Shown here one piece after another: positions 40,002 to 47,978 of a stretch of DNA of 64,000 nt. The notes beneath the pieces are model-generated. The model was not told where the DNA came from and did no database searches. It worked only from the letters and a program-made list of their open reading frames with translations. Location of the stretch: contig JANLYQ010000018.1 of assembly GCA_031365725.1 (NCBI GenBank), forward strand, positions 56,857-120,856. The letters are read 5' to 3'. Position 1 is the stretch's first letter, and each line of letters begins with the position of its first letter. The translations under genes were made by a program, and so were the position numbers. This DNA comes from JANLYQ01 sp031365725 (GTDB lineage Bacteria; Actinomycetota; Actinomycetes; JACCUZ01).

Positions 40002-40781
40002 TCAGGTCTGCCCCAGCCAGTCCAGCGACTCGTGCCCGGTCGCGCCACCACCGACGAGCTCGACGAAGACCTGCTCGAGCGGGCGGCCGGCGCGCAGCTC
40101 GTCGACGGTGCCGGCTGCGAGCACCCGACCGGCCGCCATGATGGCCACCTCGTCGCAGAGTCGTTCGACCAGCTCCATCACGTGGCTGGAGAACACGACA
40201 GTGCCGCCTCGACGGGTGAAGGCGCTGAGCACGTCCCTGATGGTGCGTGCCGACACCGGGTCCACGGCTTCGAAGGGCTCGTCGAGGAACAACACCGCGG
40301 GGTTGTGCAGCAGAGCGGCGGCAAGGGCGACCTTCTTGCGCATGCCAGTGCTGTAGTCGACGACCAGCTGGTTGTCCGCGTCGGCGAGGCCGAGCACGTC
40401 GAGCAGCTGGCCGGCGCGGCTGTCGACCTCCGAGCTGTCCATGCCGCGCAGCCGACCGGTGAAGGTCAGCAGCTCGCGGCCGGAGAGCCGCTCGAACAGT
40501 CGCAGCCCCTCGGGCAGCACACCCATCCGGGTGCGGGCCAGCAGCGGCTGGGACCAGACATCGATGCCGTCGACCCGGGCCGCGCCCAGGTCCGGACGCA
40601 GCAGCCCGGTGACCATGGCGAGGGTGGTCGTCTTGCCAGCCCCGTTGGGTCCGACGAGGCCGAAGAACGCGCCACGTCGCACGTCGAGGTCGACCCCGGC
40701 GACGGCGACCACCTGACCGAAGCGCCTGGCCAGGCCGCGGACCTGCACCGCCATCGATCGCTCGTACTCGCTGGACTGCAC
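40002..40781 (-). CDS. ABC transporter ATP-binding protein
   Basis: This protein of about 259 residues has Walker A LVGPNGAGKTTTLAMVTG, a signature region VDYSTGMRKKVALAAALLHN (STGMRKK in place of LSGGQ, as in many ABC-2 and drug exporters), Walker B AVLFLDEPFEAVD and H-loop VVFSSHVMELVERL. It energises the adjacent 540-residue permease. GTG 40781 is chosen because TAGGCT ends 7 nt upstream on the minus strand. The longer frame to 40976 is not needed. It is divergent from XPB with about 60 bp between starts. Confidence 0.9.
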   Translation of the reverse strand: MQSSEYERSMAVQVRGLARRFGQVVAVAGVDLDVRRGAFFGLVGPNGAGKTTTLAMVTGLLRPDLGAARVDGIDVWSQPLLARTRMGVLPEGLRLFERLSGRELLTFTGRLRGMDSSEVDSRAGQLLDVLGLADADNQLVVDYSTGMRKKVALAAALLHNPAVLFLDEPFEAVDPVSARTIRDVLSAFTRRGGTVVFSSHVMELVERLCDEVAIMAAGRVLAAGTVDELRAGRPLEQVFVELVGGGATGHESLDWLGQT

Positions 40782-40788
40782 CCGCGGA

Positions 40789-40794
40789 AGCCTA
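40789..40794 (-). promoter_or_regulatory. -10 element of a probable leaderless promoter (ABC exporter)
   Basis: TAGGCT on the minus strand is followed by 7 nt and then GTG 40781. Confidence 0.5.
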
Positions 40795-40830
40795 GGTGTC
40801 GGTCCGGCGGCACGGGCCTCCGGCGTGACG

Positions 40831-40836
40831 GACAAT
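40831..40836 (+). promoter_or_regulatory. Possible -10 element of XPB promoter
   Basis: GACAAT (a TACAAT-like hexamer lacking the first T) ends 6 nt before ATG 40843, consistent with a leaderless transcript, although the hexamer is weaker than the others in the window. Confidence 0.35.
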
Positions 40837-40842
40837 GGTCGG

Positions 40843-42498
40843 ATGACCGACGGGCCCCTGATCGTGCAGTCCGACAAGACTCTCCTGCTCGAGGTCGACC
40901 ACGAGCTGTCCGGGGAGTGCCGCCGGTCGATCGCGCCGTTCGCCGAGCTCGAGCGCTCACCGGAGCACGTGCACACCTACCGCCTCACCCCGCTGGGGCT
41001 GTGGAACGCGCGGGCCGCCGGTCACGACGCCGAGCAGGTCGTGGACGTGCTGCTGAAGTACAGCAGGTACGCCGTACCGCACGCGTTGCTCGTCGACGTC
41101 GCGGAGACGATGGCGCGCTACGGCCGGCTGCGGTTGGAGAAGCACCCGGTGCACGGGCTAGTGCTCATCACCACCGACCGGGCGGTGCTCGAAGAGGTCA
41201 TCCGGTCGAAGAAGGTCGCACCCTTGCTGGGTGAGCGGGTGGACCCCGACATCGTGGCTGTGCATCCCTCCGAACGCGGCCACCTCAAGCAGGTGCTGCT
41301 CAAGCTCGGCTGGCCGGCGGAGGACCTCGCGGGCTACGTCGACGGCGAGGCCCATGCGATCGGCTTGGTGACCGACGGCTGGGTAATGCGGCCCTACCAG
41401 ACCGAGGCGGTCGAGGGGTTCTGGCACGGCGGCTCCGGGGTCGTGGTGCTGCCCTGCGGTGCCGGCAAGACGATCGTCGGCGCTGCGGCGATGGCGAAGG
41501 CCGGCGCGACAACGCTGATCCTGGTCACCAACACGGTGGCCGCGCGGCAGTGGCGCAGCGAGCTGCTCAAGCGGACCACGCTGACCGAGGACGAGATCGG
41601 CGAATATTCTGGTGCCCGTAAGGAGATCCGGCCGGTCACCATCGCGACGTACCAGGTCATGACCACGCGGCGGAAGGGTGTCTACACCCACCTCGAGCTC
41701 CTCGATGCCCGCGACTGGGGCCTCGTGGTCTACGACGAGGTGCACCTGCTGCCGGCGCCGATCTTCCGGATGACCGCCGACCTGCAGGCCCGACGGCGTC
41801 TGGGCCTGACCGCAACGCTGGTCCGCGAGGCCGGCCGCGAGGGTGACGTGTTCTCCCTCATCGGACCCAAGCGCTATGACGCACCGTGGAAGGACATCGA
41901 GGCGCAGGGCTACATCGCGCCGGCCGACTGCATCGAGGTGCGGGTCACGCTGTCGGAGTCCGAGCGGCTGGCCTACGCCGTGGCCGAACCCGAGGAGCGC
42001 TATCGGTTTGCTTCCTGCGCGATGTCCAAGACGCACGTGGTGGAACAGATCGTCGAGCGGCACCGCGGTGAGCAGATGCTGGTGATCGGGCAGTACCTCG
42101 ACCAGCTCGACGACCTCGGTGCTCGCCTCGACGCTCCGGTCATCAAGGGCGACACGACGGTCAAGGAGCGCGAGCGGTTGTTCGAGGCGTTCCGCACCGG
42201 CGAGGTCTCGCTGCTGGTCGTGTCGAAGGTCGCGAACTTCTCCATCGACCTGCCCGAGGCGGCGGTCGCCGTGCAGGTGTCGGGGACCTTCGGCTCGCGG
42301 CAGGAGGAGGCTCAGCGGCTCGGCCGGGTGCTGCGCCCCAAGGCCGACGGCCGCACCGCGCGGTTCTACGCCGTCACCTCCCGCGACACCGTCGACCAGG
42401 ACTTTGCCGCGCACCGGCAACGGTTTCTCGCCGAGCAGGGTTACGCCTACCGCATCGTCGACGCCGACGACCTGCCGTCCCTGGATGCGCCCAGCTAG
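40843..42498 (+). CDS. XPB-type DNA repair helicase (ERCC3 homologue)
   Basis: This SF2 3'-5' helicase of about 551 residues strongly resembles mycobacterial XPB. The N-terminal domain begins TDGPLIVQSDKTLLLEVDHE. Motif I is VVLPCGAGKTIVGAAA, motif II VVYDEVHLLPAP (DEVH), motif III LGLTATLVRE, and motif VI RQEEAQRLGRVLRPKAD. It contains the damage-recognition-like N-terminus and both RecA domains, and ends HRQRFLAEQGYAYRIVDADD. It probably remodels DNA during excision repair or transcription. ATG 40843 is preferred to GTG 40825 because homologues start MTDGPLI. Confidence 0.94.
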   Translation: MTDGPLIVQSDKTLLLEVDHELSGECRRSIAPFAELERSPEHVHTYRLTPLGLWNARAAGHDAEQVVDVLLKYSRYAVPHALLVDVAETMARYGRLRLEKHPVHGLVLITTDRAVLEEVIRSKKVAPLLGERVDPDIVAVHPSERGHLKQVLLKLGWPAEDLAGYVDGEAHAIGLVTDGWVMRPYQTEAVEGFWHGGSGVVVLPCGAGKTIVGAAAMAKAGATTLILVTNTVAARQWRSELLKRTTLTEDEIGEYSGARKEIRPVTIATYQVMTTRRKGVYTHLELLDARDWGLVVYDEVHLLPAPIFRMTADLQARRRLGLTATLVREAGREGDVFSLIGPKRYDAPWKDIEAQGYIAPADCIEVRVTLSESERLAYAVAEPEERYRFASCAMSKTHVVEQIVERHRGEQMLVIGQYLDQLDDLGARLDAPVIKGDTTVKERERLFEAFRTGEVSLLVVSKVANFSIDLPEAAVAVQVSGTFGSRQEEAQRLGRVLRPKADGRTARFYAVTSRDTVDQDFAAHRQRFLAEQGYAYRIVDADDLPSLDAPS

Positions 42499-42545
42499 AG
42501 GCGGCACCGACGCTCCGGGCTCACACGGTAGGCGTTGACTACCCG

Positions 42546-42564
42546 CGCCCGGCCCGGTCGGGCG
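42546..42564. terminator. Hairpin between convergent XPB and YCII genes
   Basis: CGCCCG (42546-42551) pairs with CGGGCG (42559-42564) around a 7-nt loop in the 80-bp convergent gap. There is no U-tract. Confidence 0.4.
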
Positions 42565-42578
42565 GCGCGACCAGCGCG

Positions 42579-42938
42579 CTACCCGGTCCGAGGCTGGGGC
42601 TTGAAGCGGCGGACCTCGTGGGGCCAGCCGCATGCCTCGGCAACCTTGCCTGCCCACATCGTGGCGGCCTCGTCATCTGCCACGTCCACGATGGCGAACC
42701 CACCGAGGAACTCCTTGGTCTCCACGTAGGGCCCGTCGGTGATCACCACGGCGCCACCGGTGGGGTCGGCGCTGTAGACCGGGCCGTCCTCCTCCTCCAG
42801 TCCGCCCGCGAAGACGTACACCCCGGCAGCCTTCATCTCGGCCACGACCGCCATCGCGAGCGGTCCGCGCCGACGGAACCACTCATCGGGGTGGTCCCCG
42901 ACCCACTGTTGATTGAAGTACATGAGGTACTCGGGCAT
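42579..42938 (-). CDS. YCII-related domain protein
   Basis: This protein of about 119 residues has the dimeric ferredoxin-like YCII fold: it begins PEYLMYFNQQWVGDHPDEWF and contains VVITDGPYVETKEFLGGFAI, the hallmark DGPYxExKE-LGGF segment, followed by WAGKVAEACG. YCII/DGPF proteins often stand beside ECF sigma factors, but none is adjacent here. Function unknown; a small-molecule enzyme or binding role is usual for the fold. ATG 42938 has a GGAGC-type ribosome site. Confidence 0.87.
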   Translation of the reverse strand: MPEYLMYFNQQWVGDHPDEWFRRRGPLAMAVVAEMKAAGVYVFAGGLEEEDGPVYSADPTGGAVVITDGPYVETKEFLGGFAIVDVADDEAATMWAGKVAEACGWPHEVRRFKPQPRTG

Positions 42939-43037
42939 GTCCGCTCCCTCTCTCGTGGCGGACCCAGTGGACCGTCCTTGTCTACCCCACGAACGGCGAC
43001 AGGCGAATCCGACACGGCCGTCGGCCCGGTCCACGGG

Positions 43038-43688
43038 TCAGACGAGGGTGAAGCGGACTTCGACGGTGGCAGTGACGCTGCCGGTGCCTGGCTCGACCGG
43101 CATCGACGCCCTCGTGGCCACCACCATCACGTCGCCGGACTGCCTCCCCCCGCCGCCGTACGACGGTGCGTGCACGATCTCGCGGACCTCGCCAACGGCA
43201 CGACCGGCGAGCCCGGCCAGCTGCTCCGCCTGGTGCCGGGCATCGGAGAAGGCCGCAGCGCGGGCGGCATCGGTCGCAGCCGCAGGGTCGGACACGGCAA
43301 GCCCCACGGACTGGACCCGCGCCGCGTCTCCCCCGGCCGCGACCACGTGGGCGAGAACGCCGCCGGCTGACGCCAGGTCGTGCAGAATGACGGCAAGGCC
43401 GAGCCACGCGCGGAAGCCCGACGGCCGGCCCTGGTTGTCGTAGTTGTTCTGCACCGACATGTCGGTGCTGCACAGGTCGCCGTCGGTGAGGCCGGCTGCT
43501 CGAGCCGCCGCCGCCATCGCAGCCAACGAGTCACCCGCGGAGGTCAAGGCCGTGGCCACGTCAGCGCCGATGGCCTCTGCTGCCAAGGACGCCTGCAGCA
43601 CGTCGGGCAGGACGGTGGCGCTGCCCTGACCGGTCACCTGGATGACACCGGGCATCGTCGCGGCAGAGTCATGATCGGCGGAAGACAT
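43038..43688 (-). CDS. SIMPL domain protein (DUF541)
   Basis: This protein of about 216 residues is nearly all SIMPL domain: VIQVTGQGSATVLPDVLQAS, CSTDMSVQNNYDNQGRPSGF, ARAAAFSDARHQAEQLAGLA and a final VTATVEVRFTLV strand. Many DUF541 proteins are exported, but no signal peptide is visible here, so this one seems cytosolic. Function unknown (oxidative-stress roles are reported for some members). ATG 43688 follows TAGCGT by 6 nt, suggesting a leaderless mRNA. Confidence 0.85.
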   Translation of the reverse strand: MSSADHDSAATMPGVIQVTGQGSATVLPDVLQASLAAEAIGADVATALTSAGDSLAAMAAAARAAGLTDGDLCSTDMSVQNNYDNQGRPSGFRAWLGLAVILHDLASAGGVLAHVVAAGGDAARVQSVGLAVSDPAAATDAARAAAFSDARHQAEQLAGLAGRAVGEVREIVHAPSYGGGGRQSGDVMVVATRASMPVEPGTGSVTATVEVRFTLV

Positions 43689-43694
43689 CCGGCG

Positions 43695-43700
43695 ACGCTA
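43695..43700 (-). promoter_or_regulatory. -10 element of a probable leaderless promoter (SIMPL gene)
   Basis: TAGCGT on the minus strand, 6 nt before ATG 43688. Confidence 0.5.
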
Positions 43701-43717
43701 TCGCTCAGCAGCGAGTC

Positions 43718-44500
43718 TCAGGCCGGCTGCTCCTCCGGCACGACCCGCCGGGTGCGCCACAGCCACGCCGCCATCACCAGCGGTGCGACCAGCACGATCA
43801 CGGTGATCAGGAAGCCGACCCATGGCGGCAGACCACCTGAGGAGGAGGTGGTGCAGGTCTCGGCCACCGAGGTGGAGGAAACGTCCGGAGCCGGCGGGGT
43901 GGCCGTGGACGTCGAGGTGCAGAAGCCGCTGGAGGTGGAGGTTCTAGCTGCCACCGTGGCAAAGATGCCCAGGCCTGCGTAGCCGAAAGGCCACACCAGC
44001 ACGCCGAGCAGCTTGTCCCGCAGCCGCCAGCTCGGCGACACGAACAGGAAAGCGCCGCCGACGAGCCAACCGACGCCGAAGAAGAACCCGCCGAACAGCA
44101 GCAGGAACAGCGCGAGCGGGTCGCGCACGCGCTGGAAGGCGGTCGGGCCGGGCCGTCTGCCGCCGTACGGCGGGTAGCCGGTGGTCGGCACCTGCCAGGG
44201 CGAGCCCTCCGGGGAGACCTCGGCGGCCACGATGGCCTCCGGTGCCCCGAGCCGGTCGAGGACGTTGCGCACCGCGGCCTCCGTCGGCGCTCCCCCGGGG
44301 GTGTCGGTCTCCGGCAGAGCCCCGAGGGCGTCGGTGATGTGATCGCTGACCTCCGCCATCAGCTCGGCCCGGCGCTCGGGGGTCAGCGGCGAGCCCAGAA
44401 CAGCCGATTGCAGCCGGCCGAGGTAGTCGCGGACAAGGGCCTCGGCCCGGGGGTCAGAGCTCACTGCGGTCACCTCGTGGGTCGATCCGGTTGTCATCAT
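43718..44500 (-). CDS. HAAS (DUF1700) signalling-domain membrane protein
   Basis: This protein of about 260 residues has an N-terminal HAAS-type helical domain (VRDYLGRLQSAV, TPERRAELMAEVSDHITDAL, VLDRLGAPEAIVAAEV). It is followed by two helices near 135-165 (ALFLLLFGGFFFGVGWLVGG), a short one near 175-190, and a C-terminal helix before a basic tail. A Ser/Thr-rich external loop holds two cysteines (GFCTSTS, ETCTTSS). HAAS proteins regularly pair with PadR regulators. ATG 44500 (GAGAGG site) overlaps the padR 3' end by 47 nt, implying coupled expression. Confidence 0.83.
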   Translation of the reverse strand: MMTTGSTHEVTAVSSDPRAEALVRDYLGRLQSAVLGSPLTPERRAELMAEVSDHITDALGALPETDTPGGAPTEAAVRNVLDRLGAPEAIVAAEVSPEGSPWQVPTTGYPPYGGRRPGPTAFQRVRDPLALFLLLFGGFFFGVGWLVGGAFLFVSPSWRLRDKLLGVLVWPFGYAGLGIFATVAARTSTSSGFCTSTSTATPPAPDVSSTSVAETCTTSSSGGLPPWVGFLITVIVLVAPLVMAAWLWRTRRVVPEEQPA

Positions 44501-44867
44501 GAGCCTCTCGGTCGCCTGCAGCCGGGGCGTTCGGCTGCAGCAGGTGGTCGACGGCGTCGCGGAACCGCGACCACTCGTCGGTGAACGCGGCAAGGGCCCC
44601 GCCGCCTGCCGGGGTGAGCCGGTAGTACTTGCGCGGCGGCCCGGCCGCCGACTCCTGCCAGGTGGTCGTCACCAGACCGTCCCGACGCAACCGGGAGAGC
44701 AGGGGGTAGATGGTGCCTTCGCTGGTGACCAGGCCGTCGACCTCGGACAACCGTCGGACGAGCTCGAAGGCGTACTCCGGTGAGCCGGCCAGGACGGCGA
44801 GCACGCAGTACTCGATGGTGCCGCGGCGCAGCTGCGTCAGCACGTTTCGTGCGTCACCGGGTTCCAT
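44454..44867 (-). CDS. PadR-family transcriptional regulator
   Basis: This protein of about 137 residues has a winged-helix domain: QLRRGTIEYCVLAVLAGSPE, VDGLVTSEGTIYPLLSRLRR and PPRKYYRLTPAGGGALAAF. It ends in a short helical dimerisation segment and a polar tail that overlaps the HAAS gene. It probably autoregulates the padR-HAAS pair. ATG 44867 lies 7 nt after TACCTT with no ribosome site. Confidence 0.9.
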   Translation of the reverse strand: MEPGDARNVLTQLRRGTIEYCVLAVLAGSPEYAFELVRRLSEVDGLVTSEGTIYPLLSRLRRDGLVTTTWQESAAGPPRKYYRLTPAGGGALAAFTDEWSRFRDAVDHLLQPNAPAAGDREAHDDNRIDPRGDRSEL

Positions 44868-44874
44868 GCATCAC

Positions 44875-44880
44875 AAGGTA
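44875..44880 (-). promoter_or_regulatory. -10 element of a probable leaderless padR promoter
   Basis: TACCTT on the minus strand is followed by GTGATGC and ATG 44867. Confidence 0.5.
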
Positions 44881-45020
44881 GCGGGTGATCCGAGGCACCG
44901 CAAGGGTCAGCACCGTTCTGAGAAGGCGCAGCGATCCGACAGTTGGAGCCCAGACACCTCACAGGGAGGCGGGTGAGTGTGAGGGTGACCCATCACCGCC
45001 GCACCGACGAGGAGAGGCAC

Positions 45021-45440
45021 ATGACTGCGCACCTGCTGGACGACGCCGCACCGAGCACCGAGGTCAGGACCGACGCTGAAGGTCTGGCCGAGCGCCTCGC
45101 CGAGCACGTCGTGGCGGGCGCCCTGGTGCGCAAGTCGGTGACCGACCCGGTGCCGTTCGCGGTCTGGTGGCGGGTGGCCGACGCCCTGCGCGCCAGCCGC
45201 GGCGACCCCGTCGACGCTCTTGGCGAGATCGACACCACGATGGCGGCCCTGCGCCTGGCCACGGAGAAGGCCCCCGCCGTGAGCTCCACGACGCCGATCC
45301 CGCGCTACGCCGTCGACGGCTACGAGCTGCCGCGCGCGAGGGTGCTGGTGGCCCGGCTGTTGTTCTCCCCCGCGGCGACCTCCCCCACCCTGCTGCAAGT
45401 CCGCCTCGCCCGCCTGCGCCGCGCTCTCGCCGACGCCTAG
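45021..45440 (+). CDS. Conserved hypothetical protein
   Basis: This protein of about 139 residues is probably all helical and cytosolic, with segments AEGLAERLAEHVVAGALVRK and PFAVWWRVADALRASRGDPV. The end is Leu/Arg-rich (LLQVRLARLRRALADA). I do not recognise a family. ATG 45021 follows GGAGAGG at good spacing, and this start is preferred to the upstream ATG 44943. It is divergent from padR and about 30 bp before the HD gene. Confidence 0.65.
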   Translation: MTAHLLDDAAPSTEVRTDAEGLAERLAEHVVAGALVRKSVTDPVPFAVWWRVADALRASRGDPVDALGEIDTTMAALRLATEKAPAVSSTTPIPRYAVDGYELPRARVLVARLLFSPAATSPTLLQVRLARLRRALADA

Positions 45441-45460
45441 GCCCGATGACCGGACGGGGC

Positions 45461-45466
45461 TAGCGT
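45461..45466 (+). promoter_or_regulatory. -10 element of a probable leaderless promoter (HD gene)
   Basis: TAGCGT ends 7 nt before GTG 45474. There is no ribosome site. Confidence 0.5.
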
Positions 45467-45473
45467 CGCCGGG

Positions 45474-46238
45474 GTGACGCCCGAGCGCTCGACGCCGGCC
45501 AGCACGAGCGACTGGTCGCGGCTGGTGCGGGCAGTCGGCAGCCAGGCCGATAACGACACGGTCGAGCAGACCGGCGCCGATCTCGTCCGGCGATGGGGCG
45601 AGTCCCACCGCGGCTATCACAACCTGCGGCACCTCACCGAGGTGCTCGACAGCATCGACCTGCTCGCGAGCGAGGCGGGCGAGCCCGACCGGCCCGACCG
45701 GCCCGACGCTGTCCGGCTCGCCGCGTGGTTCCACGACGCGGTCTACGACCCCGGCGCCACCGACAACGAGCGCCGCAGCGCCGAGCTCGCCATCGAGGTC
45801 CTCACCCGTCTCAGCGTCCCCCCAGAGACGACCGCCGCCGTCGACCGACTCGTGCGCATCACCTCTGACCACGTCGCACCACCGGACGACCGTGATGCTG
45901 CCGTCCTGTGCGACGCCGACCTCGCGGTGCTCGCCGCCGAGCCGGCCCGCTACACGTCGTACGTCGCTGGGGTGCGCTCCGAAAACCATCAGCTGACCGA
46001 GGCGACGTTCGCCGCGGGACGCCATGCAGTGCTGCGGACGCTGCTCGACCGACCAGCGCTGTTCTCGACCGAGCACGGCCGCGCGCACTGGGAGACAGTG
46101 GCGCGGTCCAACATGCAGCGCGAGCTGGTAGCACTCGAGGACGGAGATTCCCTTACTCCGCCTGGTGCCGCACCGCATCCCGCGCCGCCGCCAACCGTCG
46201 CGCCTCGAACGACACCAGGGCCACCATCGTCACTGTGA
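45474..46238 (+). CDS. HD-domain metal-dependent phosphohydrolase-like protein
   Basis: This protein of about 254 residues has HD-type metal residues: YHNLRHLTEVLDSID near residue 44, LAAWFHDAVYDPGATDNERR (HD near residue 85), ITSDH and LCDADLAVLAAEPARYTSYV. Homologues usually stop soon after the NMQRELVAL block. Here 30 further low-complexity residues (PPGAAPHPAPPPTVAPRTTP) continue antisense to the end of the decayed ltrA, so the natural stop may have been lost. The substrate is unknown. Confidence 0.82.
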   Translation: MTPERSTPASTSDWSRLVRAVGSQADNDTVEQTGADLVRRWGESHRGYHNLRHLTEVLDSIDLLASEAGEPDRPDRPDAVRLAAWFHDAVYDPGATDNERRSAELAIEVLTRLSVPPETTAAVDRLVRITSDHVAPPDDRDAAVLCDADLAVLAAEPARYTSYVAGVRSENHQLTEATFAAGRHAVLRTLLDRPALFSTEHGRAHWETVARSNMQRELVALEDGDSLTPPGAAPHPAPPPTVAPRTTPGPPSSL

Positions 46239-47139
46239 GCAGGGCAAGAGCGGCCAGCGCCGGCACCCGGCCGGCGATCGGGATGAGCAGGAGCAGCAGG
46301 GCGACCGCCGCCAGCCGCTGCCGGTTCCACCCCACGGCAGCGCGTCGCCGAGGTCATGGTGCGCAGTGTCGGACACGAAGCCGAGCACCTTATTCAGCGC
46401 CAGCGCCGAGTAGACGATGCCGAGCAGCATCGGGAAGTGCAGGTAGGTGTAGGAGTCGCGGGCCAACCGGGTGCGGTCGTCACCGGTGAGCCGGGTGAGG
46501 ACGCGTTCGGCGACGAGGGCGACAACGTCGAAGTAGACCCACGACAGCGTCAGGGACACCGCGAGGCCGCAGAGCGCGGCGACCACCACCGGCCAGGTGA
46601 GGGGCTCGCCGGTGACGCCGGCGCCGATCGCCACCACGGACTCACCGCCGCCCACAACGCCACCTGCCAGCGCGGTGACACGAGAGCACCGACAACGAGC
46701 AAGGAGTTGGCCGACAACGCTGGTACCGCAGTCACGTACAGCCGACGGCGCAACGCCGGCTGGCGTAGCAGAGGGCCAGCACCAGCGCGGCGCGCAGCCC
46801 TACAGTCCCGACGTGGCCATCGGGCCGGGTGCCGAACGCGTCCGGCACCGCCAGCGCCGAGACGAACAACGCGCCCATCGCGAGCACCATGCAGGCCCGC
46901 AGCAGTGCTTCGTCGGCCCGGGCCTGGTTGCCCAACCAGGCGTACGCCGTCCACGCGAACCACATCAGCGCGAGGAGCACGAGACCGTGGAACAGTCCGC
47001 GGGCGCTCGGGTCGCCGGCCATCAGCGCCGTCACCTGCGTCAGCGCGAACACGAACACGAGGTCGAACAACAGCTCGAGGGTCGTGACCCGATGGAACGC
47101 GTCGGTCGCCCGCACACCGAAGGCAGCAGGCAGCGTCAC
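46153..47139 (-). pseudogene. ltrA: Decayed ltrA-like gene (low temperature requirement A family)
   Basis: Four pieces in changing frames reconstruct an LtrA membrane protein. 47139 to ~46740 gives RVTTLELLFDLVFVFALTQV and LALMWFAWTAYAWLGNQARA. ~46740 to 46660 gives LYVTAVPALSANSLLVVGAL. ~46660 to 46345 gives GESVVAIGAGVTGEPL, YFDVVALVAERVLTRLTGDD and RLARDSYTYLHFPMLLGIVY. 46335 to 46153 gives NRQRLAAVALLLLLIPIAGR and VPALAALALLTVTMVALVSF. At least three frame changes and two apparent internal deletions (before GESVVAIG and before NRQRL) show it is non-functional. Family function is unclear. Confidence 0.85.
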
Positions 47140-47185
47140 GGCGGCACTCTTGCATCTCTTCGGCGGTGCGTCACGGGCCCGGCGA

Positions 47186-47440
47186 TCAGTGCCGTTGGCG
47201 TAGACCGGACGCCAGCAGCCGGGTGATCAGCTCACGACCGCTGACCGGCACTGCGCCGGCATCGACGGCCGCATCCCGAAGCTCCTCGGGCAGGTCGTAG
47301 TGGTCGCCCTGGAACGCCCGCCGCGGGATGCGCAGGCGTGCGGCCACCTCGTGCAGCTCGTCGTAGGACGTGTCACTGACGAGGTGGCACCACAGCCTGC
47401 CGCGCAGTGGCCAGATCGCGGGGTCGACCAGCACCGTCAT
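47186..47440 (-). CDS. DUF4031 domain protein
   Basis: This protein of 84 residues starts TVLVDPAIWPLRGRLWCHLV and continues SDTSYDELHEVAARLRIPRR and FQGDHYDLPEELRDAAVDAG, the whole DUF4031 family pattern (WPxRGRxWxHLVSD, then GDHYDxPE). It is cytosolic and of unknown function. ATG 47440 is only 6 bp from the divergent ATG at 47447. The longer frame to 48070 is not coding. Confidence 0.88.
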   Translation of the reverse strand: MTVLVDPAIWPLRGRLWCHLVSDTSYDELHEVAARLRIPRRAFQGDHYDLPEELRDAAVDAGAVPVSGRELITRLLASGLRQRH

Positions 47441-47446
47441 GCCGCG

Positions 47447-47836
47447 ATGGTGCCCCATGTCGGCCAGGATGTACGGGTGGACGACGCGCTGCTGGAGGCT
47501 CGGGCCCGGGTGCTGCACGACCTCGTGGCGCGCGGGTGCGACACGGCGGCGGCGGTGTCGCTGCTCGACGATGCGGTGACCGCACGGCGGTGGTGGGTCG
47601 AGCAGTGGCCGGCCGGGGCGGCGTACGTCACCTGCCTGGTGGCGCAGGACGTGCAGGAGGTCTTGCTCGAGCCGGTGGGCCGATGGCCGGCGTGCACGGT
47701 GGCCCACCAGGACCGTGGGGACACCGATCCGGGGCACGAGCTGCGGGTCGCCCCCGACCTTAGCGAGGACCCGCACTGGGTGTGCGAGGCAGCCGGCGTG
47801 GTCGTCGGTCCGGTCGGAGGCCTGCCCAGCGACTGA
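47447..47836 (+). CDS. Conserved hypothetical protein with WPxC / WVCE motifs
   Basis: This protein of about 129 residues has an N-terminal helical half (VDDALLEARARVLHDLVARG) and a C-terminal half with GRWPACTVAHQDRGDT, then PDLSEDPHWVCEAAGVVVGP. The spaced cysteines and histidines (WPAC, HQD, WVCE) look like a small zinc-ribbon-like module often seen in actinobacterial hypotheticals. The start is uncertain: ATG 47447 is 6 bp from the divergent DUF4031 start, and GTG 47477 is an alternative. Function unknown. Confidence 0.68.
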   Translation: MVPHVGQDVRVDDALLEARARVLHDLVARGCDTAAAVSLLDDAVTARRWWVEQWPAGAAYVTCLVAQDVQEVLLEPVGRWPACTVAHQDRGDTDPGHELRVAPDLSEDPHWVCEAAGVVVGPVGGLPSD

Positions 47837-47978
47837 CTGCGGCGCCTTGCTGGTGGCCTCGCTGTGGACGAACTGTTGCCTGTGCACAACTTCTGAGGCT
47901 GCCGCGGCGAACTCCCTACTGTCAGGACGGTCAGCAATTCCGCCGATCCGCCGATCCGCCTCGACCCTGGAGGTCACC

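Noticed and set aside
43380..43982. 200-codon plus-strand frame opposite the SIMPL and HAAS genes
   Set aside because: It spans two minus-strand genes with clear families and has no domain resemblance.
47941..47960. Short direct repeat CGCCGATCCGCCGATCC upstream of the WXG100 gene as an attachment site or iteron
   Set aside because: Only two short copies, with no integrase, tRNA or replication gene nearby.
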